Below, one piece after another: positions 19,724 to 29,639 of a stretch of DNA of 64,000 nucleotides; position 1 is the first letter of the stretch; every line of letters begins with the position of its first letter. The notes beneath the pieces were generated by a model, which was given only the letters and a program-made list of their open reading frames with translations, had not been told where the DNA came from and did no database searches. Origin of the DNA: Coraliomargarita sp965656715 (GTDB lineage: Bacteria; Verrucomicrobiota; Verrucomicrobiia; Opitutales; Coraliomargaritaceae); the NCBI GenBank assembly GCA_965656715.1, contig CBFHLR010000003.1:68288-132287 (forward strand), written 5' to 3'. A program made the position numbers and the translations under genes.

Positions 19724-21508
19724 CTAGTCTCTTTCCATCGATTCTTCGATGGCGTTTTGTTGGCGAGCGATATCGTGCAGGGTGACGATACCGAGTAGCT
19801 TGGTCGGATCCTTGCGGCTTACGATCGGTGCTTGTAGCACGTCTTTCAGCACGAGTGTATTGGCCGCGCTACGAATGGAATCGTCCGGGTAGATGGAAAT
19901 GATTTTTTGCTCAGCCAGATACTCGGAGATCGGTTCTTCGTTGTTGGCTGCGATGAGCTCTTCGAGTTCGTGGTGCATGATCATCCCGACGAGCTCCTGA
20001 GAGTTCAGATCCGCAATGACAGGGTAGCCATGGTGTAGGTGCCCGCTGTCCCTGATTTGCTCCATGCTTTCCAGTGCGTTGAAGACACCGACGGTCGTGT
20101 GGCAGTCGTGCGTCATGATCGTGCTGATCGGCAAGTTGCGCCAGTCCTGTTCGCCACGATAGGCGGGCAGTTTCTTTAGGCTGATGCCGTCTTGGAGGAG
20201 TAGGGCATCGTAAATTGGCACGGCGCGCAGCTTACACGAGATCGCGTAGGCGAGCAGGTTGCCGACCATGAGCGGTAAGATCAGCGAGTAGTTTCGGGTC
20301 ATCTCAAAGATGATCAGGATCGATGTCATCGGACAACGAATCACGGCAGCGAAGAAGGCGCCCGTGCCGAGCAGGGCCGCGCCGGCGCGCACGGATTCAT
20401 CGACTTGAAAGACATCGACCATGACGGCTCCGAATAAGCCGCCGAGCATGCTGCCGATAAAAATGACTGGTGCGAAGATGCCACCACTGCCGCCGGAGGC
20501 ATAACAAACTGCGGTCGCCAGTAGCTTGCCGGCCAAGAGGAGTAGAAGGACTTTCCAGCTTAAGTGTCCGTTGAGCGCACCGTTCAAGTCGTCGTAACCG
20601 ATACTGAAAACACCGTGGTGTCCGGAGCTGAATTGGAAAACCGTGATGCCGATGAGCCCTACGGACAAGCCGCCGAGTGCCGGCTTGAGCCAGACGGGGA
20701 TCTTTTGCCACTGCTTGAAGCGTGCCCGCAGGCTCAGGAGCATGGCAGTGAAAGCATGCCCGAGAAAGGCGGCAGCAGGGCCGAGCACCAGGCAGATCAG
20801 CATCCACCAAGACGTGGTAAAGAACTCTTCGTCGGCCTGAAGTGCACCGTGTTCACCCAGAATTGTGCGCTCAACGACCGCAGCAACGACGACTGCGATA
20901 AGAATGCCGCCGAGTGCTTTACTGCTGAAGTTGTCCATCAGCTCTTCAAAGACGAAGGTGATCGCCGAGATTGGCGCATTAAAGGCTGCAGAAATACCAG
21001 CACCCATACCAACGGGCACCATGGCCTGCACGCGAAGCTTACCAAGGCCAAACAGGCGGCCAATTTTCGAGGAAACCGCGCTACAGATATGAACGGTGGG
21101 TCCCTCGCGGCCGAGGCTGTTACCGAATGCGACTGAGATCGTGCCGATGATGAAGCGCCAGAAGGCTTCCATCACAGGAATGACGCCGAACTTTTGATAG
21201 TAGGCGGCTTTTGTTTGTGGAATCCCCGAACCGGCAGCGGTGGGGGAGACATAGCGTAACATCAGGCCGACGATTAGACCTGCAATTGCGGGTGAGAGGA
21301 CCATGGCGGGAAGTCGCCAAGCCCCCAGCCCCTCATAGAAACCAAAGAGCGTTTCAAACAGACCGGTGATCAAGAGGTGGAAGCTCACTCCGATGAGGCC
21401 GCAGACGACACCCGAGCAAATGCATAGCGCGAGGAAACGTTGCGCGTCGTCGAAGCGTCCACGCATCCAATTGGGTAAATTTTTAAGGCTAAAAGGTTCC
21501 TGAGCCAT
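19724..21508 (-). CDS. CLC-type chloride channel/H+ antiporter with CBS pair
   Basis: A 594-residue protein. The membrane part shows the chloride-selectivity motifs GSGIP (93-97), GREGPT (133-138, with the gating glutamate E135) and GGIFAPVIF, plus FVFEELM with the glutamate that marks a proton-coupled exchanger. The last 125 residues are two CBS domains (ISTIMTHDCHTTVG and EYLAEQKIISIYPDDSI), which bind adenine nucleotides in relatives. The fluoride-exporting CLC group differs at GREGP, so chloride is the likely ion. A terminator-like hairpin lies in its leader. Confidence 0.93.
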   Translation of the reverse strand: MAQEPFSLKNLPNWMRGRFDDAQRFLALCICSGVVCGLIGVSFHLLITGLFETLFGFYEGLGAWRLPAMVLSPAIAGLIVGLMLRYVSPTAAGSGIPQTKAAYYQKFGVIPVMEAFWRFIIGTISVAFGNSLGREGPTVHICSAVSSKIGRLFGLGKLRVQAMVPVGMGAGISAAFNAPISAITFVFEELMDNFSSKALGGILIAVVVAAVVERTILGEHGALQADEEFFTTSWWMLICLVLGPAAAFLGHAFTAMLLSLRARFKQWQKIPVWLKPALGGLSVGLIGITVFQFSSGHHGVFSIGYDDLNGALNGHLSWKVLLLLLAGKLLATAVCYASGGSGGIFAPVIFIGSMLGGLFGAVMVDVFQVDESVRAGAALLGTGAFFAAVIRCPMTSILIIFEMTRNYSLILPLMVGNLLAYAISCKLRAVPIYDALLLQDGISLKKLPAYRGEQDWRNLPISTIMTHDCHTTVGVFNALESMEQIRDSGHLHHGYPVIADLNSQELVGMIMHHELEELIAANNEEPISEYLAEQKIISIYPDDSIRSAANTLVLKDVLQAPIVSRKDPTKLLGIVTLHDIARQQNAIEESMERD

Positions 21509-21524
21509 GTCTTGTGCAGCAAAA

Positions 21525-21559
21525 AGAAAGGCCGTCAGCCCTTTGTCTGACGGCCCTCA
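21525..21559 (-). terminator. Hairpin with T-run in the leader of the CLC gene
   Basis: On the minus strand ggccgtcag/ctgacggcc forms a 9-bp stem followed by TTTCTTTTT, ending about 20 bases before the CLC start codon. It could be an attenuator of that gene or a barrier to antisense transcription. I could not match it to a known riboswitch. Confidence 0.6.
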
Positions 21560-21657
21560 AGGGTATGAAACAAAAGTATTTTGAATGCACGGAAGAAATT
21601 TGAAAAAATTTCTTGGCAAGATGAAGAACAGTCCTACTGTCTCGGGCTTCCTCCTAT

Positions 21658-21935
<278 letters not shown>

Positions 21936-21950
21936 GTGTCTGTAATTGAT

Positions 21951-22010
21951 GTAGCACAGGCGTTTCGCCTGTGTTCCTTGGAGTCTAGAACAGGCAAGAT
22001 GCCTGTTCTA
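21951..22010. repeat. Two REP-like palindromes in tandem
   Basis: GTAGCACAGGCgtttcGCCTGTGT at 21951-21975 and agaacaggcaagatgcctgttct at 21986-22010. These are two versions of the same spacer palindrome, 10 bases apart. Confidence 0.75.
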
Positions 22011-22013
22011 AAT

Positions 22014-22050
22014 AGTTAAAAGGCGCTCCCGATGTTCTCGAGAGCGCCTT
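22014..22050 (-). terminator. Terminator of the ridA-like gene
   Basis: On the minus strand aaggcgctc/gagcgcctt forms a 9-bp stem, followed by TTTTAAC. It lies 31 bases after the stop of the gene at 22081. Confidence 0.75.
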
Positions 22051-22080
22051 GTATTAAAGGGATAGTGCTTGGTCTTCCAT

Positions 22081-22542
22081 CTAGGATGCGACTTCGAACA
22101 CGGCTTGGATCTCGACGGTTGTGTCGAGTGGCAGGCCAGTGACTGCGACGGCTGCGCGGGTGTGGCGGCCGCGATCGCCGAGGATCTCGACCATGGTATC
22201 GGAGGCGCCGTTGATGACCTTGGGGCTGTCGGCGAAGCCGGGCACGCCGTTGACGAAGCCGTTGAGCTGCACGACGCGACTGACTTTATCGAGGTCGCCA
22301 AGATGTGCCTTGGCGACGGCGAGTAAGTTGAGTGCGCACACACGTGCGGCTTCTTGCCCGTAAGTGATATCGCGCGTTTCGCCGATTTTACCGGTGTGTG
22401 TCATCTCGCCGTTCACGAGGCAGATGGCGCCGGATAGGTAGAGTAGGTTGCCCACTTGCATGGAGGCCACGTAGTTGCCGGCAGGAGTGGGGGCGGTTGG
22501 GAGTTCGATACCGAGTTCTTTGAGTCGTTCGTCTGTGGTCAT
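22081..22542 (-). CDS. RidA/YjgF-family protein
   Basis: A 153-residue member of the RidA family, which as trimers deaminate reactive enamine/imine intermediates released by PLP enzymes. Seen are LLYLSGAICLVNGEM, DLDKVSRVVQLNGFVN and the active-site stretch GRHTRAAVAVTGLPLDTTVEIQAVFEV in pieces; the arginine in HTRAAV corresponds to the conserved catalytic arginine. It is longer than classical RidA (about 128) because of an N-terminal extension (MTTDERLKELGIELP), typical of a RidA subgroup. It lies downstream of the symporter gene, 24 bases apart, in the same direction. Confidence 0.88.
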   Translation of the reverse strand: MTTDERLKELGIELPTAPTPAGNYVASMQVGNLLYLSGAICLVNGEMTHTGKIGETRDITYGQEAARVCALNLLAVAKAHLGDLDKVSRVVQLNGFVNGVPGFADSPKVINGASDTMVEILGDRGRHTRAAVAVTGLPLDTTVEIQAVFEVAS

Positions 22543-22566
22543 GGCGGAGTTGTTAGTTGCGAGTGG

Positions 22567-23889
22567 TTAGTTGTTAGAGTTTGAAGTGTCGTAAGGCGTC
22601 TCGCCTTCGGAGCTTGCGATGACGACGGCGCCGACCGTGTCACTGAAGACGTTCACGGAGGTGCGGCACATGTCGAGGATGCGATCGGTTACCCATACCA
22701 CACCAATGGCTTCTACGGGAAGGCCGACCGCTGGTAGAATGACCGCGATTGCGACGAGGCTGGCAGAGGGAATGCCGGCAACACCAATACTTGTTGTGAG
22801 TGCGAGAAGCACGACGAGGAGTTGTTGCCCAAGGTCGAGTGCGACAGCTCCGGTGGCTGCGTAGAGCTGAGCGATGAAGAGCACGACGATGCATTCATAG
22901 AGCGCGGTGCCGTCCATATTTACGGTAGCTCCAAGTGGTAGCGTAAAGGAGCTGGTTTTCTTGGAAACGCCGGCACGGTCTTCAACGGTTTCAATCGTGA
23001 GGGGCAGGGTGGCTGAGGAGCTGGCTGTTGAGAAAGAGGTGAGCAACACAGGGGCCATCGCTTTGTAGTGCGCGATGGGGTTGACCTTGCCAACGAGTTT
23101 GAGGGTGAGCCCGAGACTGATAAAGAAGTGGATAGCGAGGGCGAGCAGCACGGTGATGAAGAACATCAAAATCGCGCCGATGAGGTCACCGATGGGGGCG
23201 CGTAATAGCACGGGGGTCACGAGGCCGAAGACGCCGATCGGAGCGAAGCGAATGATGAAATCGGTAAGCTTGAGCATGACTTCCTGTGTGCTCTCCCAGA
23301 ACTTATGCTGCGCTTCACGGTGTTCGTCCTTTAGTTTGCCAATAAAGGCGCCGAAGAGAATGGAGAAGGTGATGACGCCGAGGAGTTGGCCGTTGCTGGT
23401 GGCGGCATCGACGATGTTCGAGGGGAACATACGCTGGAAGATTTCAAACAGGTCGCTGGAGCTGCGCCCTTCGACCTTATCGAGTAAGCCTTCGTTGAGT
23501 GCGGTTTCGCTTGCGCGGCCCAGCATGGCTTGCGCGGTTTCAGCATCGACGTTGCCAGGTTGTAGGAGGTTGACGACGATTAGGCCGACCGTCACTGCGA
23601 TCGCTCCACTAAAGGTGTAATAGGCGAAGGTTTTAAAGCCCATGCGGCCGACACCTTTCTCTGCCCCAAGGTGCATGACGCCGGTGATGATCGAGCTGAC
23701 GATGAGTGGCACGATCACCATCTTCAACGCGTTCATGAACAGCTTGCCAATGAATTGGCAGAAGCCTTCGAATTTAGTGCTGAAGACCTCACCCGAAAGG
23801 GGAAGAATGCCGAAGCCGAAGAGGGCGGCGAGTCCGAGTGCGATTAAAATTTGCCAGTGGAGCTGGAGGCGGAGTGGGTTGGCAGTCAT
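22567..23889 (-). CDS. Dicarboxylate/amino acid:cation symporter (GltP/DctA family)
   Basis: A 440-residue membrane transporter of the DAACS family. Visible are eight hydrophobic segments, the serine-rich re-entrant loop STASSSATLPLT, the TM7 signature NMDGTALYE and the second hairpin IASAGIPSASL-like GVAGIPSASLVAIAVIL. These bind the acidic substrate and Na+ or H+. Substrate (glutamate, aspartate, or C4-dicarboxylate) cannot be told from motifs alone. It probably forms a two-gene unit with the RidA gene. Confidence 0.92.
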   Translation of the reverse strand: MTANPLRLQLHWQILIALGLAALFGFGILPLSGEVFSTKFEGFCQFIGKLFMNALKMVIVPLIVSSIITGVMHLGAEKGVGRMGFKTFAYYTFSGAIAVTVGLIVVNLLQPGNVDAETAQAMLGRASETALNEGLLDKVEGRSSSDLFEIFQRMFPSNIVDAATSNGQLLGVITFSILFGAFIGKLKDEHREAQHKFWESTQEVMLKLTDFIIRFAPIGVFGLVTPVLLRAPIGDLIGAILMFFITVLLALAIHFFISLGLTLKLVGKVNPIAHYKAMAPVLLTSFSTASSSATLPLTIETVEDRAGVSKKTSSFTLPLGATVNMDGTALYECIVVLFIAQLYAATGAVALDLGQQLLVVLLALTTSIGVAGIPSASLVAIAVILPAVGLPVEAIGVVWVTDRILDMCRTSVNVFSDTVGAVVIASSEGETPYDTSNSNN

Positions 23890-23912
23890 GGTAAGATGAG
23901 TGTGATGAAGTT

Positions 23913-23988
23913 GGCAGAATAATTATTGGCAGAACAATTTTCTAATCTGACGTCTGCTAGGAATTGTTCTGCCAATAATTGTTCTGCC
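23913..23988. repeat. 27-bp near-perfect inverted repeat
   Basis: Left arm 23913-23939 and right arm 23962-23988 are reverse complements with one mismatch in 27. Each arm is itself a doubled word (ggcagaa[c/t]aattatt then ggcagaacaatt). The loop is 22 bases. It lies between two co-directional minus-strand genes. It is AT-rich and lacks a T-run, so it is more likely a mobile or structural repeat than a terminator. Confidence 0.8.
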
Positions 23989-24000
23989 CTAATTCTATTT

Positions 24001-24825
24001 TTAGCTTAGTAGATCGATCCACTCGTGGGCGGGGATTTCTTCTGGTCGGACGGTTGAGGCATAGCCTTTTTCAACGAGTTGCTCATACCAAGGGCGTGCG
24101 GCTGGATATGGATCTTTTTTGCACAGTGCGCCGAGTTGTTTGCGGCGTTGGGTGAAGATGCGGCGCACGCAAGCGCGTGCTTCTTCAGTAAACTGGATGG
24201 CGTCTTCCTTTAAATCGATTCGGAGCAGTGTGGAGTCGACTTTGGGGGCGGGATGGAAGCAGTTGGCTGAGACTAGGTGCTTGCTATGGACGTCGTAGGC
24301 TGCTTGGAGAAAAATCGAAATCGCCCCGAAGGTCTTGCTGCCGTGGGGTGCGATATAGCGGTCGGCTGCTTCTTTTTGTAGCATGAGGACCATGCGCTGT
24401 GGCAACGGCCCAGAGAGGATTGCCTCCATCCATGGCGTCGAGACAGCATAGGGCAAATTGGCGACGATTTTGAAACCGGCTTCGGCTTGTTCGTCGGATA
24501 GGGCTGCACGCGGATGGTCGAGGCAATCGCCTTCGGTTAGGTCGAGGCGGTCCTGCTCCGGGACCAGCTTAGTGCGTAAATAGTCTGAGAGTGTGCTGTC
24601 GCGTTCGACCGCATAGAGCTGTGCGCCGCTGCCAAGGATCGCGCGGGTGAGGGTGCCGAGGCCCGGGCCGACTTCGACGACATTGCTGCTGGGGCCGATC
24701 TCTGCGAGCTCGATGGACTTGCGCACGATGTTGCCATCCACCAGAAAATTCTGGCCGAGCTTCTTGTTGGGAAAGTGTTCGAGTTCGTCGAGGAGCTCGC
24801 GGGTCTGGTTCGGGCTGAGTGGCAC
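24001..24825 (-). CDS. rsmA: 16S rRNA dimethyladenosine transferase RsmA (KsgA)
   Basis: Dimethylates two adjacent adenosines in the 3' terminal helix of 16S rRNA. The 274-residue protein has KKLGQNFLVDGNIVRKSIELA at the start (in pieces), the SAM motif EVGPGLGTLT at 51-60 and the adenosine-binding NLPY at 123-126. The C-terminal domain has the family pattern RRIFTQRRKQLG. Length fits. It stands apart from the queuosine genes upstream, separated by a 150-bp palindromic element. Confidence 0.96.
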   Translation of the reverse strand: MPLSPNQTRELLDELEHFPNKKLGQNFLVDGNIVRKSIELAEIGPSSNVVEVGPGLGTLTRAILGSGAQLYAVERDSTLSDYLRTKLVPEQDRLDLTEGDCLDHPRAALSDEQAEAGFKIVANLPYAVSTPWMEAILSGPLPQRMVLMLQKEAADRYIAPHGSKTFGAISIFLQAAYDVHSKHLVSANCFHPAPKVDSTLLRIDLKEDAIQFTEEARACVRRIFTQRRKQLGALCKKDPYPAARPWYEQLVEKGYASTVRPEEIPAHEWIDLLS

Positions 24826-24850
24826 GTTGATTAAACCTAAAAGTGAGTAG

Positions 24851-25000
24851 GAACCGTTAATTTACATCTATTAACGTTAATTGTCTGAGTTGGGTTGATG
24901 AATGATCGGTTAGATTAAACCTAGGTTGCAAGATCGTATCAGTCTTAGTCTACATGTGGTTCACACTTGATTCACGTTAATTGACGTAAATTAACGGTTC
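24851..25000. repeat. GAACCGTTAATTTAC inverted repeat element, long form
   Basis: Perfect 15-base ends GAACCGTTAATTTAC (24851-24865) and complement (24986-25000). Compared with the 50-bp form at 25742-25791, it looks like the same element opened by a 100-base segment: the word acgttaattg occurs at 24874-24883 and again at 24974-24983, exactly 100 bases apart. No open frame lies inside. Confidence 0.75.
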
Positions 25001-25032
25001 AACATCGGGGCGGATTGCTGATTCGCAATTGA

Positions 25033-25722
<690 letters not shown>

Positions 25723-25741
25723 GACCTGTGAGGATAGGAGT

Positions 25742-25791
25742 GAACCGTTAATTTACGTGAATTAACCTTAATTGATGTAAATTAACGGTTT
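25742..25791. repeat. GAACCGTTAATTTAC inverted repeat element, short form
   Basis: GAACCGTTAATTTAC at 25742-25756 is answered by gtaaattaacggtt at 25777-25790. The centre is made of related words (gaattaacc, ttaattg). It matches the ends of the 150-bp element at 24851-25000; together they bracket queE. Confidence 0.75.
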
Positions 25792-25814
25792 TTGAAAATA
25801 CGGTGCTATGTCGC

Positions 25815-26255
25815 TTACCGAGCAGTTCGCGGTGTGTATTTAGCCGAGTTTTTGGAGTCCTCTTCGATTTCGACCGAAACTATCCAGACGCGGTCGTCCG
25901 TTTGCTTGGCGACCATCGGATTGAAGACTTCGTAGAGATGCTTGGCGAGGCCTTCGCTGGAGCAGTTTGGCAGGATGTAGGGCTGAAAGAGGTAGCCGAA
26001 GCTTTCGAGTAGCTTGTCCTTCTCTGGGTCGTCCTCATTCAAGAGGCAGGCGTGGTCTAGGTGTTCGTCGATCCAGGTCTTGAGATATTTGAGTTTGCCG
26101 AAATCGACGACGAATCCGTTGGCGTCGGTCTCTTTGCAGGCGAAAGTCAGAGTGATCGCCCAATTGTGCCCGTGAATGAGCGCGCAGTGTCCATCGTGAT
26201 GGTGTTGGCGGTGCGCGAACGGGATATCGCGGTAGGTCTTGGTGCAAGTAAGCAT
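25815..26255 (-). CDS. queD: 6-carboxy-5,6,7,8-tetrahydropterin synthase QueD
   Basis: Second step of the queuosine precursor pathway, from dihydroneopterin triphosphate. The 146-residue protein has the zinc ligands H15, H28 and H30 (PFAHRQ, HGHNW) and the active-site cysteine C24. The conserved FVVDFGKLK and DHACLLNE follow. It lies between queC and queE on the same strand; the spacer to queC is made of CTGAAA words. Confidence 0.95.
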   Translation of the reverse strand: MLTCTKTYRDIPFAHRQHHHDGHCALIHGHNWAITLTFACKETDANGFVVDFGKLKYLKTWIDEHLDHACLLNEDDPEKDKLLESFGYLFQPYILPNCSSEGLAKHLYEVFNPMVAKQTDDRVWIVSVEIEEDSKNSAKYTPRTAR

Positions 26256-26257
26256 GT

Positions 26258-26303
26258 TCTGAAAGGCTGAAATTTTGAAATGCTGAAACGCTGAGCTTCT
26301 GAA
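26258..26303. repeat. CTGAAA word repeat between queC and queD
   Basis: Six or so degenerate copies of (G)CTGAAA: tctgaaaggctgaaattttg, aatgctgaaacgctgag. The same words fill the spacer at 29640-29676 and, on the other strand, about 2720-2750. Confidence 0.6.
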
Positions 26304-26311
26304 TCGTTTAT

Positions 26312-27013
26312 CTAGAGTCTCCAGTTGGTGACTACAAGTTCTTCGACGCTGGGCGCGTCATCGGCGTATGGTGTCGGATCTTCGACACCTGCGAGATAGA
26401 AGGCTTCGCGACGCTCGATACAGGTGCCGCAGCGTCCGCAGTGAATTTCGCCGCCTTTGTAGCAGGACCAGGTTTGCTCGAAGGGCACGCCGAGTTCGGC
26501 GCCGCGGCGGACGATGTCGGCCTTAGTCCAATCAACGAAGGGGCGATCGAGTGCGACCTGATCCCAGTCGCAGAGCCGGATGGCCTCGGCCATGGCGTCG
26601 GCAAATTCGTTGCGGCAGTCGGGATAAATCGCGTGATCGCCGCTGTGAGCGGCATAGGCGACTTGATCGGCTTTGATCGAGAGCGCGTGCCCCGTGGCGA
26701 CTGCGAGAAAGATCATGTTCCGATTGGGCACGACCGTGGTTTTCATATTTTCCTCGGTGTAGTGGCCTTCCGCGACCTCGATTTCGGGCGAGGTCAGGCT
26801 GCTGCCTGCGAGCAGCGGCTGGATCGCCGACAAATCCGCGGTCTGGTGTGGCACGTCGATGCCTGCACAGATGGCGGCGGCACGCTCTAGCTCGCAGCGG
26901 TGGCGCTGGCCGTAATCAATCGAGAGCGCGTGGACTTCTTGGCCCATGGCGCGCAGGTGATAGAGTAGGGCGGTGGAATCGAGGCCACCCGAATATATTA
27001 ATACAGATTTCAT
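26312..27013 (-). CDS. queC: 7-cyano-7-deazaguanine synthase QueC
   Basis: ATP-dependent enzyme that turns 7-carboxy-7-deazaguanine into preQ0. The 233-residue product has the PP-loop YSGGLDST at 7-14, the SIDYGQRH stretch, and a zinc site near the end in CYKGGEIHCGRCGTC. It is the first gene of the que group; its start faces the start of nuoB, 214 bases away. No preQ1 riboswitch could be recognised in that spacer. queF, tgt and queA are not in the window. Confidence 0.96.
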   Translation of the reverse strand: MKSVLIYSGGLDSTALLYHLRAMGQEVHALSIDYGQRHRCELERAAAICAGIDVPHQTADLSAIQPLLAGSSLTSPEIEVAEGHYTEENMKTTVVPNRNMIFLAVATGHALSIKADQVAYAAHSGDHAIYPDCRNEFADAMAEAIRLCDWDQVALDRPFVDWTKADIVRRGAELGVPFEQTWSCYKGGEIHCGRCGTCIERREAFYLAGVEDPTPYADDAPSVEELVVTNWRL

Positions 27014-27227
27014 GAATTCAGTGAGTGCCGGACTGGTTAGCGGCGCCCTGGGAATTCGGTAGCAGGGCGTTGACCGGACCCGCTAGACTGCCTGTGCGGC
27101 AGCGCGGGGCAAGACTAAAGGGGCGAGGTGTCACAAGGGCGTCACAAAATCAAATTGTAGCTTGCCAGCTTTGGGGGGTGGGCTAGGTTTTGCTGGTTTT
27201 GAGCAAGCCACGATCCCCGGCCGCCCA

Positions 27228-27779
27228 ATGAGCACACACACACAAACTGTAGGATACGATAGCAAGGTAGAAGGTGAAGTGATTGTCACCCAAGCGGATG
27301 CTGTCATTAATTGGATCCGTAAGCATTCGGTTTGGCCGATGCCGATGGGTCTCGCTTGCTGCGCGATTGAACTCATGGCAGCGGGCGGTTCACGCTTCGA
27401 TATTTCCCGCTTCGGCATGGAGGTGATGCGATTTTCGCCACGTCAGGCCGATTGTATGATTGTTGCCGGCACCGTCACTTACAAGATGGCTGAGGTCGTG
27501 CGTCGTATTTACGAGCAAATGGCTGAGCCCAAGTGGGTGGTCGCGATGGGTGCCTGCGCGAGCACGGGCGGTATGTATCGTTCCTACGCGACGCTGCAGG
27601 GCGTTGACCGCATTGTTCCAGTGGATGTTTATATCAGTGGATGCCCTCCACGTCCGGAGGCGCTGCTCGATGCAATGATTAAACTGCAAGACAAGATTGG
27701 CCGTGAGCGCTCGGTCAAAGACTTGAAAGCACGAAAGACCCCTGTGCCCGAAATCGTCGGAGCCACTAAGGAGGCCTAA
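27228..27779 (+). CDS. nuoB: NADH-quinone oxidoreductase subunit B
   Basis: Carries cluster N2, the last Fe-S cluster before quinone. The 183-residue product has the ligands in LACCAIELM (C44, C45), GACAST (C110) and GCPPRPEAL (C139). The ATG at 27228 is chosen because the 22 extra upstream codons do not resemble the family. It is the first gene of a 13-gene nuo operon; nuoA, which normally precedes it, is missing, and the spacer is too short to hold it. Confidence 0.97.
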   Translation: MSTHTQTVGYDSKVEGEVIVTQADAVINWIRKHSVWPMPMGLACCAIELMAAGGSRFDISRFGMEVMRFSPRQADCMIVAGTVTYKMAEVVRRIYEQMAEPKWVVAMGACASTGGMYRSYATLQGVDRIVPVDVYISGCPPRPEALLDAMIKLQDKIGRERSVKDLKARKTPVPEIVGATKEA

Positions 27780-27784
27780 TAATT

Positions 27785-28393
27785 ATGGCTGACAACGAAT
27801 TTGCTCTTCTTAAAGAGCGCTTTGAGTTTCTCACCGAGCGGGATTCTGCGGACCACCTTGCGGTCAATTGCCCGGCTGAGAAGATGATCGAGTTCTTCAC
27901 CGCGCTGCGCGATGAGTTTGCATACGACCTCTTGGTCGACGTGACTGCGGTCGACTGGGACGCCCAGAGCCCGCGCTTTACTGGGATTTATCACATCCTT
28001 TCGACCATCAAGCACGAATACATCCGTGTCGCGGTCGACTGTGAGGACGATATCAATCCGAGCCTACCATCGGTTGCGACGCTCTATCCGGCGGCCAACT
28101 GGCACGAGCGCGAAACCTACGACTTGATGGGCATTCGCTATGAAGGTCACCCGGATTTGAAACGTATTTTGATGTGGGACGACTATCCATACCACCCCTT
28201 GCGTAAGGAATTTCCGCTGGCAGGTATTGAAACTCCGTTCCCTGCGGACGACGTTGCCGCATCTGCGGACGCCAAGGTGTTGCCGGCCCCAATGATGGGC
28301 GGACCCTTCGTTTCATCGGCAGATGGCCCAATGAGCCAGACCGAACCACAGGCGAAGGACGAAAGCTGGACCGAAAAGGAGGAGAACCGCTAA
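27785..28393 (+). CDS. nuoC: NADH-quinone oxidoreductase subunit C
   Basis: The 30-kDa-type peripheral-arm subunit. The 202-residue protein shows the family signature HEREVYDLFGI in the form HERETYDLMGIRYEGHPDLKRILM (in part) and WDDYPYHPLRKEFPL. The last 50 residues are an unstructured, Ala/Pro-rich tail beyond the usual end. It is a separate gene, not fused to nuoD as in enterobacteria. Five bases separate it from nuoB. Confidence 0.95.
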   Translation: MADNEFALLKERFEFLTERDSADHLAVNCPAEKMIEFFTALRDEFAYDLLVDVTAVDWDAQSPRFTGIYHILSTIKHEYIRVAVDCEDDINPSLPSVATLYPAANWHERETYDLMGIRYEGHPDLKRILMWDDYPYHPLRKEFPLAGIETPFPADDVAASADAKVLPAPMMGGPFVSSADGPMSQTEPQAKDESWTEKEENR

Positions 28394-28394
28394 G

Positions 28395-29636
28395 ATGGCG
28401 AAGACGACCAAAGAAATTTCAATCGGTGATCTCGGCGCACGTGCGGGCAACGCACACAGCGAGCTGCAAGGCGAGCGCATGGCGCTCAATGTCGGCCCCT
28501 CCCACCCAACTACGCACGGTGTGCTGCGCTTGTTGATGGAGCTCGATGGCGACACCATCACAAAGTGTGAGCCAGTGATCGGCTACCTGCACCGTGGTGA
28601 TGAGAAGATCGCTGAGAACATGACTTATAACCAGTTCGTGCCGTATACCGACCGACTGGATTACCTCGCGCCCCTTTCCAACAACGTTGCCTATGCGATG
28701 ACCGTTGAGAAGATCGCAAACCTCACCGTGCCGGAGCGCTGCCAAGCGATTCGTGTGCTCTGCTGTGAGTTGGCGCGTATTTCATCTCACCTGCTCGGGG
28801 TCGGGGTGTATGGCATGGATGCCGGAGCATGGACCGTGTTCATGTATACCTTCACCGAACGCGAGAAGCTCTATACACTCTTTGAGGAGCTGACCGGTGC
28901 GCGTTTCACCACCAGCTATACTCGTATCGGTGGTGTCGCCCGCGACATTCCGGACGGCTGGCTCGGTCGTGTAAGTGATTTCTGTAACGGCGTGCTGCCG
29001 ATTCTGGATCAGGTCGACAAGTGCCTCACACGTAACCGTATCTTCATGGACCGCACTGTTGGTATCGGCGCGATCTCGAAGGAAATGGCGATTGCCAATG
29101 GCCTGACTGGCCCGAACTTGCGTGCGTGTGGCGTCGATCTCGACCTGCGCAAGGATAAGCCATACCTCGGTTACGAAAACTACGACTTTGATGTGCCGAT
29201 CGGCACCACCGGTGACTGCTACGACCGCTACCTCATGCGTGCGGAAGAAATTCGCCAATCGGTGCGTATCATCCGTCAGGTGATCGATAAGTTCCCAGAA
29301 GGTTCTTACTATGCTGAGGAAGCGAAGAAGATCTTTTCTCCACCCAAGGCAAAAGTGCTGACCAGCATGGAGGAACTGATACAGAACTTCATGATCACCA
29401 CTGAAGGTCCACAGATTCCTCCGGGCGAGGCCTACTTCGAAGCGGAAAACCCGAAGGGTGCGCTCGGCTTCTACTGTGTTTCTAAGGGCGGCGGTGTGCC
29501 GTATCGCTTGAAGATTCGTGGTCCGTCTTTCTGCTCCCTGAGTATTTTGGAAGAACTGGTGCCCGGCCACCACATGACTGATATTACCGTGATTCTTGGC
29601 TCGCTCGACTTCGTGATGGGCGAGTGCGACCGATAG
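28395..29636 (+). CDS. nuoD: NADH-quinone oxidoreductase subunit D
   Basis: The 49-kDa-type subunit that forms the quinone site with NuoB. The 413-residue protein has LNVGPSHPTTHGVLRLLMELDG (in pieces), GYLHRGDEKIAENMTY and TGPNLRACGVDLDLRK, and ends at SLDFVMGECDR, the family C-terminus. It starts one base after the nuoC stop. The CTGAAA word repeat fills the 41 bases before nuoE. Confidence 0.97.
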   Translation: MAKTTKEISIGDLGARAGNAHSELQGERMALNVGPSHPTTHGVLRLLMELDGDTITKCEPVIGYLHRGDEKIAENMTYNQFVPYTDRLDYLAPLSNNVAYAMTVEKIANLTVPERCQAIRVLCCELARISSHLLGVGVYGMDAGAWTVFMYTFTEREKLYTLFEELTGARFTTSYTRIGGVARDIPDGWLGRVSDFCNGVLPILDQVDKCLTRNRIFMDRTVGIGAISKEMAIANGLTGPNLRACGVDLDLRKDKPYLGYENYDFDVPIGTTGDCYDRYLMRAEEIRQSVRIIRQVIDKFPEGSYYAEEAKKIFSPPKAKVLTSMEELIQNFMITTEGPQIPPGEAYFEAENPKGALGFYCVSKGGGVPYRLKIRGPSFCSLSILEELVPGHHMTDITVILGSLDFVMGECDR

Positions 29637-29639
29637 TCC

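Noticed and set aside
27014..27227. PreQ1 or other riboswitch ahead of queC
   Set aside because: On the minus strand the leader is GC-rich but lacks the preQ1 A-rich tail and stem pattern. No confident match could be made by eye.
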